From contig CAINXC010000045.1 in assembly GCA_903854655.1 (NCBI GenBank), positions 1 to 33,737 on the forward strand: 33,737 nucleotides of DNA. The letters are read 5' to 3'. Within the stretch, counting starts at the first letter, position 1, and every line of letters starts with the position of its first letter. Below the pieces are notes generated by a model that saw nothing but the letters and a program-made list of their open reading frames with translations, searched no databases and had not been told where the DNA came from. Positions 7,971 through 16,538 of the stretch are shown one piece after another. Source of the DNA: an uncultured Verrucomicrobiota bacterium. Its GTDB lineage: Bacteria; Verrucomicrobiota; Verrucomicrobiia; Verrucomicrobiales; Verrucomicrobiaceae. The translations under genes and the position numbers were made by a program.

Positions 7971-8127
7971 GAGTCATTTGAAAGGCTTGGCCGGCAGAGT
8001 TGTGAACCAGATGCAAAATATGGGGGGCGCTGCTCCTCGTTCGGGGAACGGGGATGCAAAGCGGAGCCTTCTGCTCTCCCGCTGAAAGAAATGCCTGCCG
8101 TATGGTGGAGCCGAGTCCTCGTACATT

Positions 8128-8889
8128 TCAAATTCCTCGCAGGGTCTGGCGGCGGTAGTCACCGCGGCTGAAATACTTCTCAAGCCACACATATAAAATA
8201 ATGAAAATATAGCGGCTGCCCATCTCGCGCATTTTCAGCTTCGCCTCTCCTGTCTTGCGGTTGCGCCAGGAGATCGGGATGGTGGTCCAGGTATAGCCGC
8301 GCACGATGGCCTTCAATGGCAGTTCCACCGTGAGGTTGAAGTGGGGGGCGATAAGTGGACGGCAGCCTTCGATCACTTCCCGGCGATAGGCTTTAAAGGC
8401 GTTTGTTGTGTCATTGAGATGGATGTGGAAAATGACCTTGATGAACAAATTGACCAGTCGGTTCATCACGAACTTCAACCTCGGATAATCCACCACCACG
8501 CCGTCTCTGACAAACCGGCTGCCGAACACGCACTCATTTCCTGCCACCAGAAGATCCCAGTAGCGGATCAAATCCTCGGGACTGTCGCTCTCGTCTGCCA
8601 TCATTACTGCCACGGCATCGCCCTTCATGGCGTTGAGACCAAAGAGGATCGCCCTGCCAAAGCCGTGGGGGCCCGGATTGTTCAATGGGCGCAGGGATGG
8701 AATGGACTTCGACAGCTCGTTAAGCAAGGCCCAGGTGCCGTCCGTGCTGCCGTCGTTCACCACAAGGATCTCATGCGGAATGCCGCGCCCAGCAAGCTTG
8801 TCATGCACATGGCCCACAGTGACCCCAACGCTGCCCTCCTCATTGCGAGCCGGAATGACGATCGAAAAGAGGCTGGGGGGGGGATTCAT
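8128..8889 (-). CDS. Glycosyltransferase family 2, dolichol-phosphate-mannose-synthase-like
   Basis: This 253-residue GT-A enzyme shows FSIVIPARNEEGSV, then EILVVNDGSTDGTW, then a metal-site region reading VMMADESDSPED where many relatives have DADLS-type acidic sequence. The first Asp of DxD is Met here; other acidic residues remain and I believe this variant occurs in the family. The sequence continues with GSRFVRDG and DTTNAFKAYRREVIEG, as in DPM1/polyprenyl-phosphate sugar transferases, but lacks the C-terminal membrane helices of the GtrB type. It probably moves a sugar onto polyprenyl phosphate or the glycan. It sits 157 bp upstream of wzt on the same strand and may start this unit. No clear Shine-Dalgarno precedes the ATG. 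Confidence 0.9.
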   Translation of the reverse strand: MNPPPSLFSIVIPARNEEGSVGVTVGHVHDKLAGRGIPHEILVVNDGSTDGTWALLNELSKSIPSLRPLNNPGPHGFGRAILFGLNAMKGDAVAVMMADESDSPEDLIRYWDLLVAGNECVFGSRFVRDGVVVDYPRLKFVMNRLVNLFIKVIFHIHLNDTTNAFKAYRREVIEGCRPLIAPHFNLTVELPLKAIVRGYTWTTIPISWRNRKTGEAKLKMREMGSRYIFIILYVWLEKYFSRGDYRRQTLRGI

Positions 8890-8939
8890 GGAGACGAACT
8901 GCGACGTATCGTCCCATCACGGCATGTGCAAGCCGCGCA

Positions 8940-9698
8940 CCCGAAAGTTTTTGTCACAATACGGGATTCACTTTGCGCGCGGCACCATCCCAGATAGCCC
9001 TGGAGTCTCTATGGAAAGCGCACCAGCCGCAGCGCCGCCTGCTTGGGAAGCATCGTGCCGAAGGACTTCGCCGCCATCATCCATTGCGATGGCTGCAGAG
9101 CCTGCGACGCCTTCGCCAAGAGCACACCACGTGCAGGACACATCCAGCTTGCAGGCTGCCTGGCCCATCCTCCACGCGAGTTCGTTGACCCCAAGGCCGA
9201 AGGCACCGATCCCCAATGGGTGCTAGCGCAAACCCAGCAGCTCTACCAGATCAAAGCTCGATTGCGGAATGTCCGTGCCGGACCCGCCGAAGGGCTGCAA
9301 ACCCGTCAGCGGCACTGCCTGCCCATCTTCGAGTGCATCAAAAGCCCGCTCGAAACCCTGCAAGCCAGCCTCAAACGCCGCCAGCGCGGCCTCACGGGAG
9401 AAACCAGCACCTGCGCCCTCACCCAGTGGGCAAAGCTCTGCATGCTCCTGCGTGACGGCCTCGTGCAGACCGGCAACAACCTTGTCACGAACACGATCCT
9501 CCCTGGCGCCATCGGCAAGAAGATCTGGCTGTTCATGGGCGATGCAAAGAGCGGACAGCGTTCCACCACGTTCAACACAGTCATTGGCAACTGCCACCGC
9601 GAATGCATCGACACCACCGCCTGCCTGCCGAAACCAACCAGACGGTGCACTGCCTGACGCCCAATGCCTGGGCCGCCGAACAAAAGGCGAAACATTAA
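8940..9698 (+). pseudogene. Decayed IS66-family transposase (TnpC) remnant
   Basis: Three reading frames must be joined. Frame one gives KFLSQYGIHFARGTI (near 8940-8990), like the IS66 '..hGi.l.R.Tl..W' region. Frame two (about 9043-9630) gives IHCDGCRACDAFA, AGCLAHPPREFVDPKAE, a QLYQIKARLR segment, LRDGLVQTGNNLV and GKKIWLFMGDAKSGQRS, all IS66 landmarks. Frame three, entered near 9627, gives AETNQTVHCLTPNAWAAEQ and a TAA at 9696-9698, like the IS66 C-terminus. The glutamate expected after the NN-L-V motif is Thr, and the N-terminal zinc-finger part is missing. It is therefore inactive. No terminal inverted repeats or target duplication were found, so element borders are unknown. Confidence 0.88.
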
Positions 9699-9767
9699 GC
9701 CCTGACTCAGGTAGTTTTGGCTCCAATACAAAAACGCCACCATCAGCCGCCCGGCTACGGGAACATG

Positions 9768-9795
9768 TTGATCGGACAGAATTCAACGATAGCAT
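9768..9795 (+). promoter_or_regulatory. Possible sigma-70-like promoter
   Basis: TTGATC (9768-9773) and TAGCAT (9790-9795) are separated by 16 bp. They lie in the intergenic stretch between the IS66 remnant and the GT8-like gene that starts at 9885. Each box deviates from consensus at two positions, so this is only a candidate. Confidence 0.25.
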
Positions 9796-9821
9796 ACTAA
9801 CAGGCAGACCGCTATTGCTTG

Positions 9822-9836
9822 CTCCGTGATGGAGCG
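9822..9836. repeat. Perfect inverted repeat upstream of the GT8-like gene
   Basis: GCTCCGTGATGGAGC forms a 5-bp stem with a 5-nt loop. It differs by one loop base from the hairpin at 5873-5887 and is also intergenic. It would fall in the 5' leader of the GT8-like mRNA if the candidate promoter at 9768-9795 is used. Confidence 0.4.
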
Positions 9837-9884
9837 CGCCGCCAATAACAACCCCAGGACAAAGACATTCAACAAACTGAGGTC

Positions 9885-10718
9885 ATGACACCATCTTCGC
9901 AACTCCAATCCCAAGGCTTTCTGTATGTGGCCTTTGGTCACAAGCACACTCAGGAAGCAATCATTTCTGTTGCATCGCTTAGGAAATTCAATCCTGACGC
10001 GAATATAGCGGTTGTAACCGATCAAGACATAGGAAGCTCGGAATTCAACCAGATCATCCGGGCCGCTGCCCCGGAACTCTCAGGAACGGGGAATTATCAT
10101 GTGAAGATCGAAGGTCTTCGCCGTTCCCCGTTTGAACGCACGATATTTCTCGACACAGATACGGTGGTATGCGGGGACTTGACGGATCTTTTTCCATTGT
10201 TCGACAAGTTCGACATCCTTGTCACCCTCAACACCTGGAGGGTTGACAGAATTTTCGAGGAAGTCTGCGAGCCTTATTCTAGCGTGCCCAAACCATTCAT
10301 TGCGTGCAACACAGGGGTCATCGGGTTTGCCGCGCGACCTGTGGTGGAAAGTCTTTTCGCCGCATGGGCGGAAAGAACGCGTCTTCAAATCGTGGAGCAC
10401 AATGAGACGGCAGATCAGCCGTCGTTCCGCTGGGCCATCTATCATTCGTCCGCGCGTTTCGCTGTTCTCTCAAGCGCGCACAATTATTGTGCGTTCAATC
10501 CCGGTGTGTTGCCAGCCTATCAGACGCTCGCCGTGATCCATGATCGTCGCCCCCTGATGGCCTGGTATGCTGGCGTTATCAACAAAGGTACTTCAAAGCG
10601 CCCCCGGGTCGTTGGGCCTTTCTCCCTGCGCCTGTGGGTCGCTTATCGCGTCTATTCGGCGGCTGGCAAGGCGAGAAGTGCGAGGGCGCGGCTGCTTCGC
10701 TTGATGGACTGGAAATAA
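9885..10718 (+). CDS. GT8-like nucleotide-diphospho-sugar transferase
   Basis: This 277-residue GT-A type enzyme contains GFLYVAFGHKHTQEAIISV at the N-terminus. It then has a DxD metal site as FLDTDTVVCGDLTDLF (Asp90/Asp92), followed by CNTGVIGF and a later DQPSFRWAIY motif. These are the landmarks of glycogenin/GT8-like and related putative nucleotide-sugar transferases. A basic C-terminus (KARSARARLLRLMDWK) could dock on the membrane. The ATG is preceded by a short GAGG. It is the first plus-strand gene after the IS66 remnant and is followed by the two tandem membrane-protein genes. Base composition is slightly more A/T-rich than in the neighbouring transferases, which could indicate later acquisition. 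Donor and acceptor are unknown. Confidence 0.82.
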   Translation: MTPSSQLQSQGFLYVAFGHKHTQEAIISVASLRKFNPDANIAVVTDQDIGSSEFNQIIRAAAPELSGTGNYHVKIEGLRRSPFERTIFLDTDTVVCGDLTDLFPLFDKFDILVTLNTWRVDRIFEEVCEPYSSVPKPFIACNTGVIGFAARPVVESLFAAWAERTRLQIVEHNETADQPSFRWAIYHSSARFAVLSSAHNYCAFNPGVLPAYQTLAVIHDRRPLMAWYAGVINKGTSKRPRVVGPFSLRLWVAYRVYSAAGKARSARARLLRLMDWK

Positions 10719-10972
10719 TTGGCTTCGTCCCTCTCGTCCGCCCGCGGAAATTGACCCAGGAGTTCTGAGAGTCTGAAGTGCGCAAAGCGCGTGCTCAGGC
10801 ACCCCGAAACGCAGGACGCACACGATGGAGAAAATCACCAAGAGTCTGCGCGAAACCCCAGGGCGCCCAGCCGGAGGCAAACGCGCCGGGGAAGCCACGA
10901 GGAAGATTACCACAAGAGATTGAATGTTTCGATCTTGTGACGTGAGGGCGGTGGACAAGTCTGCATCCCACC

Positions 10973-12673
10973 ATGATTCCAACGCCTGCCCCCCTGACAT
11001 CCATGTTTGATCCCGCAAATGGCATTCCCGAACATCCAAACACAGCGAGCCTCGACCCCAGGGCGAAAGATGCTGCCGATCTCCCTCCAGTAATTGCCAG
11101 CAGTTCGTTCCGGGCCGTTGTCGCGTCAGGAGCGGCGTTAATTGTCTGGATCGTGGCATTCACTTATCTTAAACTGCGCCCGGATCAGTTGCTCCACGCC
11201 AAGTACTTTTTGTTTAGCGACGGCGGCCAGTACCTTTGGGTGATTGACCGGCTCCGTCATGGCAGGCACCTGTTCACAGAAGTTCATTGGTATTACGGAG
11301 TGATTCCCTTGTGGGCATGTCAAGGATTTGCAGGCGCGCTTGGAAACTCTGCAGGGACCTTCGCCACCTACACGCTCACCTGCATGGCGTTGAACGTTGG
11401 CCTTGCGTGCTGGTGGTTGTCACGCTTGATGACGCTCAGATGGGCTGTAGCAGGCGTCCTTTTAAGTTTGGCCCCCTGGCTGGTGCGCAATATCGTCACC
11501 CCTATTCACGTGCCCTGGGAAATCACTGCGCTGTTGCTGCTGGCCATCGCATGGAAGCCCATGGGCGAGCGCGGCGTCATGCGCCAGATTGGGCTGGGTG
11601 CTCTCATCGTGTCGATGCTCATGATCAAGATCCCAATGTTTGTCGCAGGCGCAGTGACTCTCTTTGCAACTGATTTTGTGATGGAATTCCGCACTGACAA
11701 AATTGGGCGGATTGCTCGGAACTTCATCAGGCATTACTGGGCCACGGTGCTCACCTGTGTTCTTGGACTGGGGCTGTTTCTGGCCTGGATGTGGTGGATG
11801 ACGGCCGGTGATGCTGGGATATGGTTTGATACCGTTCTTCCTCTTTACCAGCTCACTGCTTATGCCGCCTCATCGATGCCGCCCATCTGGCTGGACTGGC
11901 GGGGCGTGCCCTTTCTGTTGTTCAACCAACTGCCGCTTGCCACCGCCATCACCGGCACAATTGGGCTCGTGGCTTGGGCGCTGCGGCGACGCGATTGGAA
12001 GCGGCAAACTTGGATTGCCGGTGGCGGCATGTTCATGCCGCTGGCCTTATTGCTTTCCCCTCTGTCCGTGGTCCGGATCACGGCCCACTTTTATCAGTAT
12101 TCCTGGATGGGATTCATCTCCCTGGCGATCTGTCTGCCACTGCTTCCGAAACGCACTCGGCTGGGGGCCGTTGCGCTTTTGTTGTTTTTTGCCTGTGCAT
12201 TGCCCTACAAAATGTTTTCCCAGCCCAATAATTTGACACGCCACTCGCTCCCCAATGGTCAGGCATTGTGGTTTGCGGAGGAGGAGTCATCGAAGTGGGC
12301 TGGGATATACAATGCCTGGCAAACTCACATGGAAGAAGGGCGGAAATCCATGCTCGTCCTTTTAATTGGTGCCGGTTCCAATTTTTACGGGAATATTCCG
12401 CAAAACTTCCGCCAGTACTATTACTACCCCGGATTCATTCGCCGTTATGACCTGGACTGGCTGGCCGCACATCAAGGGGAGTTTTGCGGGGCGGTGGTCA
12501 CCGGCAATCCAAAGCAGCTCGATGCCCTTGCCATGGGTCCAACGGAGCAGGCCATGCTTTACCTCGATCCGGGCTGGCGGGAAGATCGCATCAAAATTGG
12601 CACTCCCGACCGCGTCGGTGAGACTTGTTTGTTTCTCCCATTCGTACCGGAAAAGAAGCCGACGGAAAAGTAG
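10973..12673 (+). CDS. Polytopic GT-C-like membrane protein, tandem copy 1
   Basis: This 566-residue protein has a cytosolic N-terminus of about 45 residues, a first helix, then FSDGGQYLWVIDRLRHG and FTEVHWYYGVIPLW. That arrangement (acidic loop, then 'G....... yG' before helix 2) is typical of GT-C polyprenyl-sugar-dependent transferases. About ten helices follow, then a soluble C-terminal domain with PQNFRQYYYYPGF and LDWLAAHQGEFCGAVVTGNP. The nearest upstream in-frame stop is a TGA that replaces a CGA of copy 2, so translation must begin at ATG 10973 or at the conserved Met11 (11003). Copy 2 (13062-14735) is highly similar throughout. No named family is recognised; a glycosyltransferase or glycan-modifying role is inferred from topology and locus. 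Confidence 0.8.
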   Translation: MIPTPAPLTSMFDPANGIPEHPNTASLDPRAKDAADLPPVIASSSFRAVVASGAALIVWIVAFTYLKLRPDQLLHAKYFLFSDGGQYLWVIDRLRHGRHLFTEVHWYYGVIPLWACQGFAGALGNSAGTFATYTLTCMALNVGLACWWLSRLMTLRWAVAGVLLSLAPWLVRNIVTPIHVPWEITALLLLAIAWKPMGERGVMRQIGLGALIVSMLMIKIPMFVAGAVTLFATDFVMEFRTDKIGRIARNFIRHYWATVLTCVLGLGLFLAWMWWMTAGDAGIWFDTVLPLYQLTAYAASSMPPIWLDWRGVPFLLFNQLPLATAITGTIGLVAWALRRRDWKRQTWIAGGGMFMPLALLLSPLSVVRITAHFYQYSWMGFISLAICLPLLPKRTRLGAVALLLFFACALPYKMFSQPNNLTRHSLPNGQALWFAEEESSKWAGIYNAWQTHMEEGRKSMLVLLIGAGSNFYGNIPQNFRQYYYYPGFIRRYDLDWLAAHQGEFCGAVVTGNPKQLDALAMGPTEQAMLYLDPGWREDRIKIGTPDRVGETCLFLPFVPEKKPTEK

Positions 12674-13061
12674 CGCAAACGGTCAGCGCAAACTCTTGGA
12701 AAATCCCCACATCAATAAAGGACCGCATACTTAAAATCCCTCCCGGTTACCTCTCGTGGTCGGCTATGCTAACTCAGCCCAGGATCACCGCCATCGGTGG
12801 GCCCGCCGCCTCACGCAGCTTCTTGAGGAGTTCCCCTGCTGAGGTCCTTTGCGTTTCATGGTTTCTGATCACGCGCTTAGCACCCTTCGGACTTTCATAT
12901 CATTCGGGTCAATTTTTGGGGAACAGACCGACCCCTCAACAACTCATTAAAACCCACGAAGAACCGAATAAATCCAGCCATCAAGTGAGCTGTGCATGAC
13001 TCAAGAGAGTGAACGCTTCGATCTTGTGACGCGAAGATGGTGGACAAGCTTTCGTCCCGCG
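12674..13061. other. Spacer between the tandem membrane-protein genes
   Basis: No convincing gene is seen in these 388 bp. The last ~60 bp resemble the sequence immediately upstream of copy 1 (about 10910-10972), so the duplication includes the leader. AGCGCAAAC occurs twice, 13 bp apart, just after the stop of copy 1. On the minus strand a short open stretch at about 12776-12898 reads TSAGELLKKLREAAGPP and ends in a natural-looking stop, but it has no start codon and no family I recognise. Confidence 0.45.
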
Positions 13062-14735
13062 ATGATTTTTGAATCCAAACACACAGCATTTATGTCTCTT
13101 GCCGCAAACGCCCCGCCCGATAGTGACTCCAGCCAAATGACGCTGGCTGCTGAGAAATGTTCTCCGGTGATTGCCAGCAATACACACCGGATGATCGTGG
13201 CCCTTGGAGTGGCATTGGTTGTCTGGGTCATCGCCCTCGCTTATCTCAAGCTTCGCCCAGACCAGACGCTCCACGCCGTGTTCTTTCTGTTTAGCGACGG
13301 CGGCCAGTACCTTTGGGTGATTGACCAGCTCCGGCAAGGCAGGCACCTGTTCACGGAAGTTCACTGGTATTACGGAGTGATTCCCTTGTGGGCATATCAA
13401 GGATTTGCACGCGCGCTTGGAAACTCTGCCGAGACCTTCGCCTTCTATTCGCTCACCTGCATGACATGGAACGCCGGTCTTGCTTGCTGGTGGCTGTCAC
13501 GCCTGATGGCGCTGCGATGGGCTGCGGCAGGCGTCCTTGTCATTCTGGCGCCCTGGCTGGTCCGCAACGCCATCACCCTCATTCACGCCCCCTGGCAGAT
13601 CACTGCGCTGTTGCTGCTGGCCATCGCATGGAAGCCCATGAGCGAGCGCGGCGTCATGCGCCAGATTGGGCTGGGTGCTCTGATTGCGTCGATGCTCATG
13701 ATCAAGATGCCCATGTTTGTCGCTGGCGCGGCGACCCTTTTTGTGACCGATTTGATGATGGAATTCCGCGCTGACAAAATGGGGCAAATGGCCCGGAACT
13801 TCATCAGGCACTACTGGGCCACGGTGCTCACCTGTATTGTTGGGCTGGCGCTCTTTCTGGCCTGGATGTGGTGGATGACGGGGGAGGATGTGGAAATCTG
13901 GTCAGACACGGTGCTTCCGCTCTACATGGTCACCGCTTATGCTGCCTACGGCTGGCCTCCGATATGGCGCGAATGGCAAGGAGTGCCCTATCTAATTTTC
14001 TACCAACTGCCTCTTGCCACTGCCTTGATCGGCTCGATTGGGCTTGTGGCTTGGGCGCTATGGACTGGCGACTGGAAAAGGCAGCACTGGATTGCACGGG
14101 GCGGCATGTTCATGCCGCTCGCCCTCTTGCTTTCACCTCTCTCAGTGGTTCGTATGACAGGCCACCTTTATCAGTATTGCTGGATTGGGCTTATCTCATT
14201 GGCAATTTGTCTTCCCCTGCTTCCGAAACGCACGCTAAGGGCCTGCGTGGCGCTCTTGTTGGTGTATTTCAGTGCTTTGCCCTACAAATTCGTGCAGCGG
14301 AATTCCTTGATCCGCCACACATTGCCCAACGGCCAGGCACTTTGGTTCACCGAGGCCGAATTGTCGAAATGGACTGCCGTGTACAAGGCCTGGCAGGTTC
14401 ACAAGGAGGAAGGTCGAAAATCCATGCTCGTCTTTGTAGTCGGCGCCGGCTCTTATTTCTACGGTGGTATTCCACAGAATTTCCGCCAGTACTTCTACTA
14501 CCCCGGATTCGTGCGCCGCTATGATTTGGACTGGCTGGCCGCGCATCAAGGGGAGTTCTGCGGGGCGGTGGTCACTGGCAATCCAAATCGCCTCGATGTC
14601 CTCGCTCAAAATCCAACGGAGCACGCCATGCTTATGCTCGACCCGAGCTGGCAGGAAGACCGCATCAAAATAGGAACTCCTGACCGCGTCGGTGAAACTT
14701 GTTTATTTCTCCCATTCGTGCCGGAAATAAGATAG
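13062..14735 (+). CDS. Polytopic GT-C-like membrane protein, tandem copy 2
   Basis: This is a 557-residue paralogue of the gene at 10973-12673. Long stretches are identical, for example FTEVHWYYGVIPLWA, ERGVMRQIGLGALI and RIKIGTPDRVGETCLFLPF. Differences are spread over the whole length and most preserve the reading frame, which suggests that both copies have been under selection since duplication. It has the same topology: about ten helices, an acidic first loop and a soluble C-terminal domain. The frame is open to an ATG at 12996, which would add 22 residues. Copy 1 has a stop in that segment, so 13062 or the shared Met at 13092 is preferred. The last loops and the residues around MVTAYAAYGWPPIWREW differ most from copy 1 and could change specificity. 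Confidence 0.8.
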   Translation: MIFESKHTAFMSLAANAPPDSDSSQMTLAAEKCSPVIASNTHRMIVALGVALVVWVIALAYLKLRPDQTLHAVFFLFSDGGQYLWVIDQLRQGRHLFTEVHWYYGVIPLWAYQGFARALGNSAETFAFYSLTCMTWNAGLACWWLSRLMALRWAAAGVLVILAPWLVRNAITLIHAPWQITALLLLAIAWKPMSERGVMRQIGLGALIASMLMIKMPMFVAGAATLFVTDLMMEFRADKMGQMARNFIRHYWATVLTCIVGLALFLAWMWWMTGEDVEIWSDTVLPLYMVTAYAAYGWPPIWREWQGVPYLIFYQLPLATALIGSIGLVAWALWTGDWKRQHWIARGGMFMPLALLLSPLSVVRMTGHLYQYCWIGLISLAICLPLLPKRTLRACVALLLVYFSALPYKFVQRNSLIRHTLPNGQALWFTEAELSKWTAVYKAWQVHKEEGRKSMLVFVVGAGSYFYGGIPQNFRQYFYYPGFVRRYDLDWLAAHQGEFCGAVVTGNPNRLDVLAQNPTEHAMLMLDPSWQEDRIKIGTPDRVGETCLFLPFVPEIR

Positions 14736-14992
14736 CCCGAGAAGAGTTCTACCGCATTCCTCTTTTGGGATTTGATGGCTGGCAAATGTACTTCGTCAGC
14801 AGCGCTGGAATCGTTAATTTCCGTGGTGCTCCCTGTGATGGGCAACCGAATCAAAGCGGAGCAACATTTGGCTGCCGCAGGAAATTGCGTCTCTATGCCA
14901 CCCGTCACTTGAGCTGCAATTGATGAGACACACGTCATGGCAGTCGCCTGGAGAGATCATTTTTGGGCATAATAACAAGCATCCTTGGGCAA

Positions 14993-15994
14993 TCACGGGA
15001 GCCGGTTTTTTTCGGCGGTGCCCAGCCGTACCCGGAGGGAGCGCACCGCCCCGGCAATCAATTGAAATGCTCTGGTGGGACGCAGGTCGATCAGCAATGC
15101 ATGTGTATAGGCGCGCAAGGAACTCAATGCACAGCCTTGCAGGGAGAGAGGGAAAGCAGTGTCGCCCACAAGCCAGTCTGCCCGCTTGCGGGCAAACGCC
15201 GATCTTTCAGCCCGGCTGAGCTGCGGTCTCGCTTCATTTTCGACGGCGTCCAGGGCGTCGGACAAGCGCCAGCCGAGATCGAACCGGTCATTCCGGCTCG
15301 CGAGGGAGACTTCGTCCTGCCCTCGCGGTGCCATCTCCCAGAGAGGAGTTGGGACAAAAACAGCGCTTGGCGCGTGGCGGAAAATCACCCGCGCATGCTG
15401 TCCTGGCTCGTCAATCGTCCGCACGTGGGTGTGCCACGGCTCTACAACGCTCCGGTGGAAAATCACGCCCGGATTCGTGCTCAGCACGCTGGCGATGGTG
15501 ATCATGCGGAGCTCCCTTGCATTGAGAAAGACCGGGGATTTGTCGCCCGTGACAAACATCCGCTCGATGGGCGTATCGCGAACAACGCAAGTTTCTCCAG
15601 CGATCGTCCTCGCGCGGGCGGCAATGCCAACCGGGCATTCGTGTTCACGCATCACCGCCAGCAATGTCGAAAGGAAGTCAGCATGCCACACATCATCGGA
15701 ATCGAGACTGGCGATGTGCTCGCCTCGGGCGATCCGCAACCCGGCGTTCCGGGCTGCCCCAACTCCGTGGTTAGGCTGTTGAATCACTGTGATGCCAGAA
15801 ATGCGCGCCAGATCACTGGCAGTACCGTCGGTCGAGCCGTCGTCAACTACGATGACTTCAATTCTAGGCCATGATTGTGCAAGAGCGCTACGAATCGCTT
15901 CAGTGACCACTGGCGCACGATTATAGGTCGGAATAATCACCGAAACCAGACCGGGTTCGAAGTCCTTTCGCCAGCTGTCGTCGAGATTGTCCAT
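14993..15994 (-). CDS. Glycosyltransferase family 2
   Basis: This 333-residue inverting GT-A enzyme has LVSVIIPTYNRAPVV, then VIVVDDGSTDGT, then GVGAARNAGL and the DxD metal site in ASLDSDDVWHADF. The variable C-terminal half includes a basic region (SRAERSAFARKRADWL) and a segment of small hydrophobics. It would transfer a sugar from a nucleotide donor in the cytosol. ATG 15994 is chosen; a TTG at 16027 would add 11 residues. It is separated from the upstream polymerase gene by 544 bp without an obvious gene and may have its own promoter. Acceptor and sugar cannot be told from the sequence. Confidence 0.9.
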   Translation of the reverse strand: MDNLDDSWRKDFEPGLVSVIIPTYNRAPVVTEAIRSALAQSWPRIEVIVVDDGSTDGTASDLARISGITVIQQPNHGVGAARNAGLRIARGEHIASLDSDDVWHADFLSTLLAVMREHECPVGIAARARTIAGETCVVRDTPIERMFVTGDKSPVFLNARELRMITIASVLSTNPGVIFHRSVVEPWHTHVRTIDEPGQHARVIFRHAPSAVFVPTPLWEMAPRGQDEVSLASRNDRFDLGWRLSDALDAVENEARPQLSRAERSAFARKRADWLVGDTAFPLSLQGCALSSLRAYTHALLIDLRPTRAFQLIAGAVRSLRVRLGTAEKNRLP

Positions 15995-16538
15995 AAGTTC
16001 AGATGATCGCGAGGAAGGGGTCGACAACTTTGCGCAGGCTGATCTGCCCGCTGGGTGACCTCAAGCAGGCACTGTTTGAAGGATCCGCAATGTTTCCAAG
16101 GTGGCACAAGCTCTGGTGCCGCTGCGGGTCAGTGCATAGGTTGATCCTGGCCTGCAGGGCCGCGTTGTGAATTGACCTGCTGACCCGCGGCCGGGAATCA
16201 GGCAGAGCGGGAGGAGCAGCGCGCGAGTCCAATTTGGAAACCTTGCGCCACACCGCTTGGCGGCCGCTCTGCTGGCGGGCTTCGCCACGGCTACAGTCTG
16301 CGAGCTTCCGCCGTTGCCCGCCGGGGCAAAGGGCACAGGCAGGTCCTCCGCCGCTTTTTTGGCGGGCCAGGAGGAGAGCGAAGTCATAGCGAGACAGACC
16401 CATGAAAGAAACGTAGCGAGCCTTGTACCTGTGTCGGTTTCCCCTGCGCTTCAAGTCTGCCGATGTGACGAATTCTTTGATTTGTGCCAATTCCGATCGA
16501 TCAGCCAATCGACCGTTAACCTGAGGAGTGTGGCAGGG
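15995..16538. other. 544-bp region without a recognisable gene
   Basis: Several frames are open in this stretch, including a minus-strand one of about 170 codons and plus-strand fragments. They have odd composition, no recognisable domain and no supporting start site. There is a 9-bp inverted repeat, GCGGGTCAG at 16124-16132 and CTGACCCGC at 16180-16188. The region separates two minus-strand genes that would otherwise look like one operon, so it may be an insertion or a decayed element. I see no transposase motif, tRNA or terminator with a T-run. Confidence 0.4.

Noticed and set aside
8151..8158. GGCGGTAG resembling the ops/JUMPstart element of polysaccharide operons
   Set aside because: It lies inside the GT2 coding region, on the strand opposite to the local genes, and lacks the T expected at position 11.
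12776..12898. Short minus-strand open stretch with a protein-like C-terminus
   Set aside because: No start codon in frame, about 40 codons, and no family recognised; it may be a gene relic but cannot be supported.
15999..16508. Minus-strand frame of about 170 codons upstream of the GT2 gene
   Set aside because: No domain, unusual composition and no supported start; reported only as an unexplained gap.
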